Assembly (NCBI GenBank): GCA_002730525.1
Contig: PCAK01000036.1
Location: 98,507 to 162,506 of the forward strand
DNA from: Acidobacteriota bacterium
GTDB taxonomy: Bacteria; Acidobacteriota; Vicinamibacteria; Vicinamibacterales; UBA823
Direction: 5' to 3'
DNA length: 64,000 bases
Each line of letters begins with the position of its first letter. Positions within the stretch are counted from its first letter, which is position 1. A program made the translations under genes and the position numbers. Below are positions 27,281-36,234 of this stretch, piece by piece. The notes beneath the pieces are model-generated. The model was not told the origin of the DNA. It ran no database searches and saw only the letters and a list, made by a program, of their open reading frames with translations.

Positions 27281-27886
27281 ATGAAGAGTATCGCCATGCA
27301 GACACGAACGATCACTCGACGCTTTGCGCTTCCGGTAGCTCTTGTGGGCATCCTGGCTTCCGCGGCGTGCGGTGGGAATCCGCCGCCGGCGTCGCGCCCT
27401 GCCCCGCCTCCTCCGCCCCCGCCGACGGCTCCGCCGCCGGTCGCGGCGCCGGAGCCCGCCCCTGTTCGCGATCCGATTCCGGTGCCGCCGGAGCCGGTGC
27501 GTGAGGAGGATTCGCTGGCGACGCGATCGCTGGACGACCTGAACCGTGAGTCTCCTCTGGTCCCGGTCTTCTACGCATACGACAGCGCGGAACTCGATCC
27601 CGATTCGCAGGGGGACCTCGAGCGCAACGCTGAGCTGCTGGGCCAGTATTCGAGCTGGGTCATCACGATCGAAGGACACTGCGACGAACGCGGGACGGCG
27701 GAGTACAACCTCGCACTCGGAGAGCGCCGCGCTCTGGTCGCGCGAGACTATTTGATCACGCTGGGCATATCCGGCGACCGACTCCGCACGGTAAGCTATG
27801 GCAAGGAGTTTCCGTTCGATCCAGGCCACGATGACGAGGCTTGGCAGAGGAATCGCCGTGCGCACTTCGTCATCACGGCGCGCTAG
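27281..27886 (+). CDS. pal: Peptidoglycan-associated lipoprotein Pal
   Basis: 201 residues from the ATG at 27281, which follows AAGGTGTGG; in-frame ATGs at 27251 and 27296 are alternatives. Lipoprotein signal with a lipobox-like SAAC; a proline-rich linker (long Pro/Ala run at about 40-80); and the OmpA-like domain with VITIEGHCDERGTAEYNLALGERRA, which binds the diaminopimelate of peptidoglycan. It anchors the outer membrane to the wall and is recycled by the upstream Tol motor. Confidence 0.93.
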   Translation: MKSIAMQTRTITRRFALPVALVGILASAACGGNPPPASRPAPPPPPPPTAPPPVAAPEPAPVRDPIPVPPEPVREEDSLATRSLDDLNRESPLVPVFYAYDSAELDPDSQGDLERNAELLGQYSSWVITIEGHCDERGTAEYNLALGERRALVARDYLITLGISGDRLRTVSYGKEFPFDPGHDDEAWQRNRRAHFVITAR

Positions 27887-27905
27887 AGAGACTGCGAGGA
27901 TGAAC

Positions 27906-28733
27906 ATGAGACGTGGCGTACCGGTCGCAGCGCAGGCGGCCCTGATCCTGACGGCGTTGGCGGCCGGTCCCGTGGCTGCGCAGGAGGAGCACCAGATAAT
28001 GGCGGATATCCGGATCCTCCAGATGCAGACCCAGGAGTTGCATGTCCTGGTGTCCGGCCTGGCCCAGGCGTTGGCCGATGTCACGAGTCAGGTCGACGAG
28101 CAGGCCGCGATGAATCGGAAGGCCTTTGCGGACAGTCGCCTGCTGGTGGACACGGTAGCCGATGGGATCCGGATCTTGCGTGAGAAGGTTGACGATACCA
28201 ATGTGCGGATCTCGTCGTTCTCGCAAGAGGTGGAAGCGCTGCGCCTGTCGATCCCGCGGATGCCGATGCCGGTCATGGGCGACACGGTCGAAGATGGCGG
28301 CGAGGGGCCGGTTGCCATCGCCCCGCCGATTGCGCAGCCGGCGAATCCGGGGATTTCCCCGCAGCGGTTGTACGAGATGGCCTGGGCCGACTACTCCACC
28401 GGGCAGTGGTCGTTGGCAATCACAGGGTTCGACACGTACATCAAGACCTTCCCGCGATCCGACCTCGCCGATGACGCGCAGTTCTACATCGGGGAGACGC
28501 TGTACAACGATGGACGCTTCGCCGACGCCGTGGGGGCCTACGATCAAGCCATGGGCACCTACCCGACCGGGGACATCGTTCCGGAAGCTCAGTACAAACG
28601 CGGGCTCGCGCTCGATCGGCTCGGCGACACCGAAGAGGCGCGTCAAGCGTTTCAGACGATCGTGGATGAGTTCCCCGACAGTCGGATGGCCGCCTTGGCG
28701 CGCCAGGCGCTCGATCGCCTCAATCGTCCGTGA
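27906..28733 (+). CDS. cpoB: Cell-division coordinator CpoB (YbgF)
   Basis: 275 residues from the ATG at 27906 (GAGGA six bases upstream). Signal peptide ending VAAQ, an N-terminal coiled coil (about 25-120) typical of YbgF/CpoB trimerisation, a Pro-rich linker, and C-terminal TPRs (LYEMAWADYSTGQWSLAI and onward). CpoB coordinates Tol with cell-wall synthesis at the septum. It is the last gene of the tol-pal unit. Confidence 0.9.
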   Translation: MRRGVPVAAQAALILTALAAGPVAAQEEHQIMADIRILQMQTQELHVLVSGLAQALADVTSQVDEQAAMNRKAFADSRLLVDTVADGIRILREKVDDTNVRISSFSQEVEALRLSIPRMPMPVMGDTVEDGGEGPVAIAPPIAQPANPGISPQRLYEMAWADYSTGQWSLAITGFDTYIKTFPRSDLADDAQFYIGETLYNDGRFADAVGAYDQAMGTYPTGDIVPEAQYKRGLALDRLGDTEEARQAFQTIVDEFPDSRMAALARQALDRLNRP

Positions 28734-28843
28734 TCGAGGTCACCGACGCTCCGAGGTCCCCGATACTGCACGCCTGAGGCCGTAGTGGCCGACGGACGAG
28801 ACGAACGCGCCCACAGGGCGCCCGCGAGGAAGAAGAGGATCTG

Positions 28844-29275
28844 ATGGGTAGCGTGAACAAGGTCATTCTGGTTGGCAATCTGGGGCGGGATGCGGAGTTG
28901 CGCTACACGCCTGGCGGTGCGCCCGTGCTGAACTTCAGCATGGCGACCACGGAAACGTGGAAGGACAAGCAGACCGGCGAGAAGAAGGAGCAGACCGAGT
29001 GGCACAAGGTCGTGCTCTGGGGGCGGATGGCGGAGACCCTCAATGAATACTTGGTGAAGGGGAAGCAGATTTACGCCGAGGGTTCCCTGCGGACGAAGCC
29101 GTGGGTGAAGGATGGCGTGAAGCACTACACCACCGAGATCAACGCGAGGCAGGTCGTGCTGCTGGGCGGCGGCGGTCGCGACGCTCGCAGCGAGTCGCCC
29201 GGCGGCGGCAGTGGTGGCAGCGGCGGAGGTGGCGGAGAATCGCCAGCGCTGACCGACGACGACATCCCGTTCTAG
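28844..29275 (+). CDS. ssb: Single-stranded DNA-binding protein
   Basis: 143 residues. OB-fold with [20 protein letters not shown] and [12 protein letters not shown], a Gly/Ser-rich linker and the acidic C-terminal tip DDDIPF that recruits repair and replication proteins. Preceded by GAGGAAGAAGAGG. The 110-bp gap to cpoB contains a GCGCCC-ACA-GGGCGC hairpin (28807-28821). It is convergent with the cupin gene (23-bp gap). Confidence 0.96.
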   Translation: MGSVNKVILVGNLGRDAELRYTPGGAPVLNFSMATTETWKDKQTGEKKEQTEWHKVVLWGRMAETLNEYLVKGKQIYAEGSLRTKPWVKDGVKHYTTEINARQVVLLGGGGRDARSESPGGGSGGSGGGGGESPALTDDDIPF

Positions 29276-29298
29276 CCGCTGGGCGGCCGGACGCCGCC

Positions 29299-29655
29299 CT
29301 AGCCGGAGGTTTGACCCCGACCGTAGCGATCTTCGAGTCGGATGACGTCGTCGAGTTCCGGGGTCGACACCTCGATGATGTCGCTATCCTCGATGGCGGT
29401 CATGCGATGGACCGTGCCCGGGGTGACGTGGGCGCGATCACCTGGCGCCATCTCGCGCCGGACGAGCGTATCTCCCTCCTTGATCTCGAACGCGATCTTG
29501 CCGGACCAGAGCAGAATCGTCTCGTCCTTCTGCTCGTGGTACTGCAAGCTAAGCGCATGGCCGGCATTCACGTGAATGATCTTCCCCACGTACTTGTCGG
29601 TCTTCGCCCAGTGCACCTCGTAGCCCCACGGTTTCTCCACGCGCACGTCGCCCAC
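29299..29655 (-). CDS. Cupin protein related to the type II mannose-6-phosphate isomerase domain
   Basis: 118 residues. Single cupin with KPWGYEVHWAKTDKYVGKI, a GHALSLQYHEQKDETI metal motif and PGDRAHVTPGTVHRMTAIED. This matches the C-terminal mannose-6-phosphate isomerase domain of bifunctional ManC, here as a free protein. Its gene lies 15 bp after ptsI on the same strand, ending the large cluster, so it may handle a sugar phosphate linked to the phosphotransferase system. Confidence 0.75.
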   Translation of the reverse strand: MGDVRVEKPWGYEVHWAKTDKYVGKIIHVNAGHALSLQYHEQKDETILLWSGKIAFEIKEGDTLVRREMAPGDRAHVTPGTVHRMTAIEDSDIIEVSTPELDDVIRLEDRYGRGQTSG

Positions 29656-29670
29656 GTGATTCTCCCTCCG

Positions 29671-31410
29671 CTAGTCGTTCACGGCCCCGGCCGGATGCTG
29701 CCGCGTCTGCTCTGCCAGGAGCCCCTCGATCTCTCGCACCGTTCCGCACCGTAGCACCGCGTCGGCCAACGTCCTGGCCTCGGCTGCGACGAGCTTGCGC
29801 AACACCTGCTTCGCCAGGGGAATGGCCGCGGGCGTCATGCTCAGCTCCGTGATGCCAAGCCCGACCAGAAGCGGCAACATCGCCGGGTCCGAGGCCATCT
29901 CTCCGCATATCGAGAGCGGGCGGGCGGCGCCGGCGGCGGCGGTCTGGATCGCGCGCAGCATTCGCAGCACCGCCGGATGCAGCGGCTCGTAGAGTTCCGA
30001 TGCGCGAACGTCGGCCCGGTCCACGGCCAGTGTGTAATGCACGAGGTCGTTCGTGCCCACGCTCAGGAAGTCAGCCTCTTCGGCCAGCAGGTCGGCCGTC
30101 AAAGCAGCCGACGGGACCTCGATCATGACGCCCACCGGGACGCTCGGGACGTTGACCCCTCGCTCGCGAACGTCACTGCGGGCGTCTTCGAGCAGTCCCT
30201 TCGCCTCGCGCAGTTCCTCCACGCTGCCGACCTGCGGGAACATCAGCCGGAGGCGTCCGTGCACCGCCGCCCGGCACAGCGCACGCAACTGTGTGCGCAT
30301 CCGGTCGAGGCCAGCCGGAGTCGAGCGCGCAGCCCTCAGCCCACGCACCGCATCCAGGCGCCCACCCGCATCTTCCACCGCGTCGAATGATCGGATCGTG
30401 ACCGGCTCTGGCGCCATCTGTTCGAGGAGGGAGCGGTACACGCCGTATTGCGTCTCTTCGGTCGGCTCTTCGGCCGGAACACTAGCCAGCAGGAACTCGG
30501 ACCGGTACAACCCGATGCCCTCCGCACCGTACTCGCGTGCGCGGGCCACCTCCTCGGGCCGTTCGATGTTCGCCAGCAGGCGTATCGTGACGCCGTCCTG
30601 AGTCTCGGCCGGAAGGGCGCGTAGCTCGCCGAGCGAGTGCTCGGCGGCGGCATGGCGCTGCTGTCGCGCGCGCGCGTCATACAGCGTGGCCTCGGACGGA
30701 TTCACCACGACTTCCCCGGTCGTGCCGTCGACCACGACGGTCGCACCGGGCGCGATCCGCTGTGTGGCGGCCTCGAGGCCCACGACGGCTGGAATACTCA
30801 TCGAGCGTGCGAGAATGGCGGTGTGCTGGGTCCGGCTGCCCCGCTCCGTGACGAACCCAGCGATCCGGCTCCAGTCCAGCTGCGCGGCGACGGATGCTGG
30901 TAGCTCGTCCGTGACCAGAATCACCGGCCCTTCGGCCGCGTCGGTCAGCGCCGTGAGTGCGGGGGCCCGGTCGGTCTGGTGCAGGTTCGATTTCAGCCGG
31001 CTCACGACGTCGGAGACGTCGCCACCACGTTCTCGCAGGTAGACGTCCGACGCCGATCCGAGCAGCGCCGCCAGGTCCTCGCCGGCCCGATGCAGGGCCC
31101 AGTCCGCGTTGAGGTGTTCGGCCCGGATGAGTTCTCCGGCCCGGTGCACGAGCATCGGATCGTCGAGCATCAGCATCTGGGCATCGAACAGGTATCCGTG
31201 CCCGGCGCCCGCGGTCCGCTCGACGCGGCCCTTGATCGCCTTCAGTTGTTCTCGAGTGCGCTCGACCGCCTGTCGTAGACGTTCGAGTTCCGCGGGTATT
31301 GCGGCGTCACTGACCCGCACCCGAACCCCGCCACCCGCACTGCGGGGCATCAGGATGACTCGCCCGATGGCGACGCCCGGCGACGTGCCGAGGCCGTTCA
31401 ACCGTTCCAT
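29671..31410 (-). CDS. ptsI: PTS enzyme I (phosphoenolpyruvate-protein phosphotransferase)
   Basis: 579 residues. It transfers phosphate from PEP to HPr. The phosphohistidine swivel domain has GSRTQHTAILAR with active His196, and the C-terminal PEP-binding barrel has EGIGLYRSEFLL, VGVMIEVPSA and SICGEMASDP. The GAGGACGG site and ATG at 31410 fix the start. It overlaps ptsH by 13 bp. No GAF domain, so it is not PtsP. Confidence 0.95.
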   Translation of the reverse strand: MERLNGLGTSPGVAIGRVILMPRSAGGGVRVRVSDAAIPAELERLRQAVERTREQLKAIKGRVERTAGAGHGYLFDAQMLMLDDPMLVHRAGELIRAEHLNADWALHRAGEDLAALLGSASDVYLRERGGDVSDVVSRLKSNLHQTDRAPALTALTDAAEGPVILVTDELPASVAAQLDWSRIAGFVTERGSRTQHTAILARSMSIPAVVGLEAATQRIAPGATVVVDGTTGEVVVNPSEATLYDARARQQRHAAAEHSLGELRALPAETQDGVTIRLLANIERPEEVARAREYGAEGIGLYRSEFLLASVPAEEPTEETQYGVYRSLLEQMAPEPVTIRSFDAVEDAGGRLDAVRGLRAARSTPAGLDRMRTQLRALCRAAVHGRLRLMFPQVGSVEELREAKGLLEDARSDVRERGVNVPSVPVGVMIEVPSAALTADLLAEEADFLSVGTNDLVHYTLAVDRADVRASELYEPLHPAVLRMLRAIQTAAAGAARPLSICGEMASDPAMLPLLVGLGITELSMTPAAIPLAKQVLRKLVAAEARTLADAVLRCGTVREIEGLLAEQTRQHPAGAVND

Positions 31411-31676
31411 CCGTCCTCACTGTAGCCAGACGTGACGAGGCCGCTCAAGCGGTCGAGCGCCGCATCCGCGTCGCGTCCGCGGGCCTGAATCGTCAACTGC
31501 CCGCCTTGCGGTGCCGTGAGGAGCAACAGCCCCATAATGCTTTTCCCATCCACGGTTCGGCTGCCGTGCGCGACGGTGATATCAGCCTCGAACTCGCTGG
31601 CGGCGTGCACGAATCTGGCCGCGGCCCGGGCGTGCAGGCCCAGGGGATTCGTAACGTCAACGGTGCGACTACCCAT
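31398..31676 (-). CDS. ptsH: PTS phosphocarrier protein HPr
   Basis: 92 residues. NPLGLHARAA with the PEP-dependent site His15, and TVDGKSIMGLL with regulatory Ser46, the residue that HPr kinase modifies. Both sites intact means this HPr can be regulated by serine phosphorylation. It overlaps ptsI and follows the EIIA gene by 3 bp. Confidence 0.95.
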   Translation of the reverse strand: MGSRTVDVTNPLGLHARAAARFVHAASEFEADITVAHGSRTVDGKSIMGLLLLTAPQGGQLTIQARGRDADAALDRLSGLVTSGYSEDGWNG

Positions 31677-31679
31677 CGG

Positions 31680-32174
31680 CTAGGACTGCTTCGTTGCGTC
31701 GGCATCGCGGTCCGCGGCCGACGCGTTAGCCTGGAGAAACTCCGAGGCGACCCAGATTGCGCCCCGAGCGTGCTCGCGGACGTCTGCGGCGAACGCGGCC
31801 AGCGACCCAGTGCGTTCCAGTCGCGCGAGCTTGATGAGCGTCGGGAGGTTGACCCCCGTGATCACCTCCACGCGATCGGTTTCGAGGAACGTCATGCTCA
31901 GATTGGAGGGCGTTCCCCCGAACATGTCGGTCAGGATCAGGACGCCACCCGGTTGGTCCACGCGAGCGATCGCCTTGGCGATCTCCGCACGGGCATCCGT
32001 CGCATCGTCATGCCAGCCGATCGATACGGCCACGACGTGCGGCAGATCCCCTACGATCGTCTCGGCGGCGTTGACCAACTCGCTCGCCAGCCGCCCGTGG
32101 GTCACGACAACGACCCCTACTATCTGCGCCGCGCCGTTCTCGGTTTCTTCCGTCATGGTGGCTCCGACACTCAT
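31680..32174 (-). CDS. Mannose-type PTS EIIA domain protein
   Basis: 164 residues. VVVTHGRLASEL with phosphorylated His26, then VLILTDMFGGTPSNLSM, the EIIA-Man motifs. It is a stand-alone EIIA with no EIIB, EIIC or EIID genes in the window, which suggests a regulatory role. Its start overlaps the rapZ stop (ATGA). A second in-frame ATG is at 32156. Confidence 0.9.
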   Translation of the reverse strand: MSVGATMTEETENGAAQIVGVVVVTHGRLASELVNAAETIVGDLPHVVAVSIGWHDDATDARAEIAKAIARVDQPGGVLILTDMFGGTPSNLSMTFLETDRVEVITGVNLPTLIKLARLERTGSLAAFAADVREHARGAIWVASEFLQANASAADRDADATKQS

Positions 32175-33058
32175 CCGCTCCCGACGTCACGATGCTTCAC
32201 GCGTAGGTGGACATCATCGAGATCCTGCAGCCGCCGCTTCAGGGCTTCGGCGATGGCCACCGACCGGTGGCGGCCGCCCGTGCATCCCACTGCCACGGTG
32301 AGGTGGCTCTTGCCTTCAGTCAGATACTGCGGCACCAGGAAGCGCATCAAGTCCTCGGTCTTCTCCAGAAAGGTCGAGGTGGCAGTGTGTCGGTCCAGGA
32401 AATCCCTCACGGCCTTGCTGCGGCCCGTGTGAGCCCGAAGTGCCGGGACAAAATGGGGGTTCGGCAAGAATCGGACATCGAAGACCAGATCGGCGTCGGA
32501 CGGACTGCCGAACTTGAAGCCAAACGACAGCAGGGTCATGACGAGCTTAGCGTGCGAGTCGCCTTGCGCGAGCTTCTGGAAGGTCCGCCGCAGTTCGTGG
32601 ACCGTCATGTCGCTGCTGTCGATGATCTCGTCGGCCAGCGCCCGGATGGCGCCCAGTTGCTGGCGCTCCTCCTGAATGCCCTCACGCGGCGAGCGCCCCG
32701 GGGCCAACGGATGGGGCCGCCTCGTCTCGCTGAACCGCCTGAGCAGCGTATCGTCGTCGGCTTCGAGGAAGATCAGGCGTGCGCCGATCGACGGGTCGCT
32801 CTTGAGCTTCTTGAAGATCTTCGGGAACTTGGACAGGAACTTGCCCTCGCGGACGTCGACGACAACCCCCGCTTTGGCTCGCACGCCGCCGGCTTGGGCC
32901 ATCAGATCCGTCAGCGTCGGGATCAACGTGATCGGCAGGTTGTCGACGCAATAGTAGCCCTGATCCTCCAGGGCGTGAATCGCCTGGGACTTTCCGGAGC
33001 CGGACAGTCCTGTCAGGATGACGAAGCGAGTGTCCGCACGGGCCTTCGGGCTAGCCAT
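32171..33058 (-). CDS. rapZ: RNase adapter protein RapZ (YvcJ family)
   Basis: 295 residues from the ATG at 33058, where ATGGCTAG joins it to the hprK end. Walker A GLSGSGKS, a VDNLP motif, and the C-terminal VGCTGGRHRSVAIAE. RapZ binds GTP/ATP and, in E. coli, guides RNase E to small RNAs that set GlcN6P synthase levels; the family generally senses cell-wall precursor metabolism. Its place between hprK and EIIA is conserved in many bacteria. Confidence 0.94.
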   Translation of the reverse strand: MASPKARADTRFVILTGLSGSGKSQAIHALEDQGYYCVDNLPITLIPTLTDLMAQAGGVRAKAGVVVDVREGKFLSKFPKIFKKLKSDPSIGARLIFLEADDDTLLRRFSETRRPHPLAPGRSPREGIQEERQQLGAIRALADEIIDSSDMTVHELRRTFQKLAQGDSHAKLVMTLLSFGFKFGSPSDADLVFDVRFLPNPHFVPALRAHTGRSKAVRDFLDRHTATSTFLEKTEDLMRFLVPQYLTEGKSHLTVAVGCTGGRHRSVAIAEALKRRLQDLDDVHLRVKHRDVGSG

Positions 33059-33566
33059 CGGTCTGCGCCAGTTCCGCTGCGGAGCGCTCCAGACGGCGTT
33101 CCAGTTCCGCCACGAGGCGCTCGGGGGCTCGATGGCCACCCGCTCGTAGCAACTGCACCCGGACCGCGACCTGGGCGAGAATCGCCAGGTTGCGCCCCGG
33201 CGCCACGGGCAAGCAGACGAGCGGTACCGCGATATCGAGAAGGTCGTGATGCGCTTCGTCCAGCCCGAGGCGATCGTAGCGGCGCCCCGGATCCCAGCGC
33301 TCGAACCGCACGACCAGTTCCACCCGCTTCGACGGGCGCGTGGCGGCGACGCCGTACATCGCTTTGACGTCGACGATGCCGAGTCCCCGAATCTCCATCT
33401 GGTGTCTGGTTAAGTCCGGGCAGGTGCCGATCAGCGTCCGGCTGCCTCGCCGCCGGACGTCGACACCATCGTCGGCGACCAGGCGGTGCCCACGCGTCAC
33501 GAGCTCGAGCGCGCACTCGCTCTTCCCGATGCCGCTGTCGCCCACGATATGGTAGGTCGTGGTCAA
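33051..33566 (-). CDS. hprK: HPr kinase/phosphorylase, N-terminally truncated
   Basis: Only the kinase half remains: P-loop GDSGIGKSECALELV, RGHRLVADD, the family signature MEIRGLGIVDVKAMYG, and APGRNLAILAQVAV. A full-length HprK is about 300-330 residues; here at most about 171 can be placed (TTG start at 33566), and even the strand just before the P-loop, normally H-GV-L-D-x-GxGVL, is missing. The frame stays open upstream to 33710 but only across hpf in another frame. An ATG at 33625 begins a 20-codon frame, MAPVTPTVRDRAV, that resembles a normal HprK start ('VTVRDL') but ends at TGA out of frame with the kinase. This pattern fits an internal deletion. RapZ overlaps its end. Confidence 0.65.
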   Translation of the reverse strand: MTTTYHIVGDSGIGKSECALELVTRGHRLVADDGVDVRRRGSRTLIGTCPDLTRHQMEIRGLGIVDVKAMYGVAATRPSKRVELVVRFERWDPGRRYDRLGLDEAHHDLLDIAVPLVCLPVAPGRNLAILAQVAVRVQLLRAGGHRAPERLVAELERRLERSAAELAQTDG

Positions 33567-33654
33567 ATGCGGCGCGCATCGGCCATGACCGCTCGGTCCC
33601 GCACCGTCGGTGTCACTGGCGCCATCGCGTCTGGTCGAGGTCGCGTCCGTCGCG

Positions 33655-34008
33655 CTAGGCAGTCGCGGTCTCCGGGGGCTTTCCCGGCACCGCCCCGGCC
33701 TTTGCGCCACGCCGGTTCCGGCTCTCCCACTTCCCCTTCACGGTATGCGCCTGATGGAGCACCTTGTCGAACGCCGCATGCAGCGACGCATCCCACGATT
33801 CGGCCTCAGCCGCGCCAGGCAAGATGTGGTCTTCACGCGCATGCACCTTGACGTCGACGCAGTGCCGTCCGCCTTCGAGGTCCAGGACGACGCGCGCGGA
33901 GACGGCCGAATCCTTCATGATCCGATCCACCCGCTCGACCTGCGCCTCGACAAGCGCGTGAAGCTCCTCCGAAATGGACACGTGTCGGCCTGTCAGGTTG
34001 AGTCGCAC
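33655..34008 (-). CDS. hpf: Ribosome hibernation-promoting factor (short HPF)
   Basis: 117 residues from a GTG at 34008 after GGAGGG. LTGRHVSISEELHALVEAQVERVDRI and DVKVHAREDHILPGAAEAE match the HPF/RaiA domain; there is no long-HPF dimerisation domain. It sits right after rpoN, as in proteobacteria. The C-terminal tail (RNRRGAKAG onward) is basic. Confidence 0.85.
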   Translation of the reverse strand: MRLNLTGRHVSISEELHALVEAQVERVDRIMKDSAVSARVVLDLEGGRHCVDVKVHAREDHILPGAAEAESWDASLHAAFDKVLHQAHTVKGKWESRNRRGAKAGAVPGKPPETATA

Positions 34009-34024
34009 AGGTTGCCCTCCGCCG

Positions 34025-35467
34025 CTAGTAATGCACCTTTCGCTGGCTCGAGCTCGGGATCTTCAGCTCTTCCCGATACTTGGCGATCGTTCGCCGCGCG
34101 AGGATCAATCCCTCGTCCTGGAGGATGGCAACGATCTTCGAGTCGCTCAGGGGTTTCTTGGAATCTTCCGTCTTGACGATCTTGCGAATCTTCTGCTTGA
34201 TCGTGACCGACGAGACGCTCTCGCCGTAGGAGCTGCTGATGCCGCTGTGGAAGAAGTACTTGAGCTCGAACACCCCCTGCGGGGTGTGCATGTACTTGTT
34301 GTTCACGACGCGGCTCACCGTGGACTCGTGCATGCCGATGTCGTTGGCGACGTCGCGAAGTACCAGCGGTCGCAGGTGCTCGATGCCATGATCGAGAAAA
34401 TCGCGCTGGAATTGGATGATGCTGTTGGAGACTTTGTGAATGGTCTTCTGCCGCTGATCGACCGACTTGATGAGCCAGAGCGCCGAACGGAACTTCTCCT
34501 TGACGTAGGCGCGGGTCTCAGCGCTGTTCTCCGATTTGCGGTCGAGCAAGCGGCGGTAGACCGGACTCACGCGGAGCTGCGGGAGGCCTTCCTCGTTCAG
34601 CATCGCCACATACTCGGCTTCCATCTTGACGACGAACACGTCAGGAATGACGTACTGGGAGGACGAGGGGTTGTAGCGACTGCCTGGCTTCGGGTCGAGA
34701 TGTCGGATGACGTCGATATGTTGCTTGACGTCGTCGATCGAGAGCCCGAGTCGATGCGCGAGGCCGCCGAGCTGATGGTTCTGCACCAACTGCAGGTGGT
34801 CGGCGACTATCGTCTCGGTCGGTGTTCCGGCGAACCCGAGGTGGCGCAGCTGAAGCAGGAGGCACTCACGCAGGTCTCGCGCCGCCACACCCACGGGATC
34901 GAAATGCTGGACGATTTCGAGGGCGCGCTCGACGCCCTCAACCGACCAGGGCTCCATGGCTGCGATTTCCTCGGTGGTGGCGACGAGTTGGCCGTCATCG
35001 TCGAGATTGCCAATAATCGCGGCGGCGATCTCGCGGGTGGCTTCGTCATCCTGCCGTGACGAGAGCTGCCACAGCAGATGGTCGCTCAGGGAGGTGGCGG
35101 TCGAGAGCGTGTTCTCGATCGGCGGAAGTTCCTTGAACTCGCGGGGCGCCCGTGGGCGATAGCCTTCGTCGAGGTAGTCTCCGAAGAAGTACTCGTAGTC
35201 GGCGTCGTCCCAGGTGTCGTTGGCCTCGCGGCTCTCCTGGGACGCCGGGGTCTCCTCCGGCTTCTCGGCTTGCTGGGCGCTCTCGGCGGGCTGAAGCTCT
35301 TCGGTCGGCACCTCCTCCAGCATCGGATTCTCGCTCATCTCCTGGTTGAGCATGTCCGAGAGCTCCACCGTCGTCATCGGCAGCAGTTTGATCGCCTGCT
35401 GCAGCGATGGCGTCAGGATGAGCTTCTGCGCGAGCCTGACCTGGAGTCTCTGTTGGAGCGCCATCAC
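34025..35467 (-). CDS. rpoN: RNA polymerase sigma-54 factor
   Basis: 480 residues. An N-terminal Gln/Leu-rich activator region (LQQRLQVRLAQKLILTPSLQQAI), an acidic linker (about 50-105), the core-binding domain, and the C-terminal RpoN box LARRTIAKYREEL. Sigma-54 promoters need an AAA+ activator; none is encoded in the window. The next gene (hpf) is 16 bp downstream and lptB is 41 bp upstream. Confidence 0.95.
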   Translation of the reverse strand: MMALQQRLQVRLAQKLILTPSLQQAIKLLPMTTVELSDMLNQEMSENPMLEEVPTEELQPAESAQQAEKPEETPASQESREANDTWDDADYEYFFGDYLDEGYRPRAPREFKELPPIENTLSTATSLSDHLLWQLSSRQDDEATREIAAAIIGNLDDDGQLVATTEEIAAMEPWSVEGVERALEIVQHFDPVGVAARDLRECLLLQLRHLGFAGTPTETIVADHLQLVQNHQLGGLAHRLGLSIDDVKQHIDVIRHLDPKPGSRYNPSSSQYVIPDVFVVKMEAEYVAMLNEEGLPQLRVSPVYRRLLDRKSENSAETRAYVKEKFRSALWLIKSVDQRQKTIHKVSNSIIQFQRDFLDHGIEHLRPLVLRDVANDIGMHESTVSRVVNNKYMHTPQGVFELKYFFHSGISSSYGESVSSVTIKQKIRKIVKTEDSKKPLSDSKIVAILQDEGLILARRTIAKYREELKIPSSSQRKVHY

Positions 35468-35508
35468 TCTTGGACTCTGGCCTGCATAATCCAGGCCACG
35501 ACGCTATC

Positions 35509-36234
35509 TTAGTCCAATCGAAAATCGGCGCCCAGGTAAATCCGCTTCACGTCTTCATCCGTGGCGAGTGAGGACGGTGTGCCGCTTCGAAAGATCGCCC
35601 CATCGTGGACGATGTAGGCGCGGTCGGTGATTCGCAGGGTCTCACGAACGTTGTGGTCTGTGATGAGCACGCCGATGCCGCGCTCCTTCAGGTGGAAGAT
35701 GATGTTCTGGATGTCCGTGACGGCAATTGGGTCGATGCCCGCGAAGGGTTCGTCCAGCAGCACGAACGAGGGCGATACCACGAGGGCGCGGGTGATCTCG
35801 ACCCGGCGTCGCTCGCCGCCCGACAGCGTATAGGCGCGAGACTTGGCGAGGGGCGTCAGATTGAGCTCCGCGAGGAGCTCGCGTGCTCTGGCGCGTCGCT
35901 CGCCCCGGCTCAGGTCGAGGGTTTCGAGGATCGCGAGGACGTTCTGCTCGACTGTCAGCCCGCGAAAAATTGAGGGCTCCTGCGGCAGGTAGCCGAGCCC
36001 CTTTCGCGCGCGGATATACATCGCATCGTGAGTGATGTCCTCGCCGTCGAGCGTCACGTGTCCGGTCTCGGGCGCTGTCAGGCCGACCACCAGGTAGAAC
36101 GTCGTCGTCTTTCCGGCGCCGTTGGGGCCCAGGAGCCCCACGACTTCGCCCGAGGCCACTTCCAGACTGACCCCGCGAACGACGGTCCGGCCTCCGTAGG
36201 ACTTCGTGAGGTTGGTCGCCTGCAGCGTCGCCAT
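35509..36234 (-). CDS. lptB: LPS export ABC transporter ATPase LptB
   Basis: 241 residues. Walker [12 protein letters not shown], signature [15 protein letters not shown], Walker [14 protein letters not shown] and the switch His in ITDHNVRE. It powers the fused LptFG permease encoded about 18 kb away. Its start codon directly abuts the stop of the LptC/A-like gene (TGA at 36235-36237). Confidence 0.95.
   Translation of the reverse strand: MATLQATNLTKSYGGRTVVRGVSLEVASGEVVGLLGPNGAGKTTTFYLVVGLTAPETGHVTLDGEDITHDAMYIRARKGLGYLPQEPSIFRGLTVEQNVLAILETLDLSRGERRARARELLAELNLTPLAKSRAYTLSGGERRRVEITRALVVSPSFVLLDEPFAGIDPIAVTDIQNIIFHLKERGIGVLITDHNVRETLRITDRAYIVHDGAIFRSGTPSSLATDEDVKRIYLGADFRLD

Noticed and set aside
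33563..33796. 77-codon minus-strand frame overlapping hpf and hprK
   Set aside because: Mostly a shadow of hpf; only its last 20 codons (from 33625) look like an hprK start remnant, which is reported as a finding instead.
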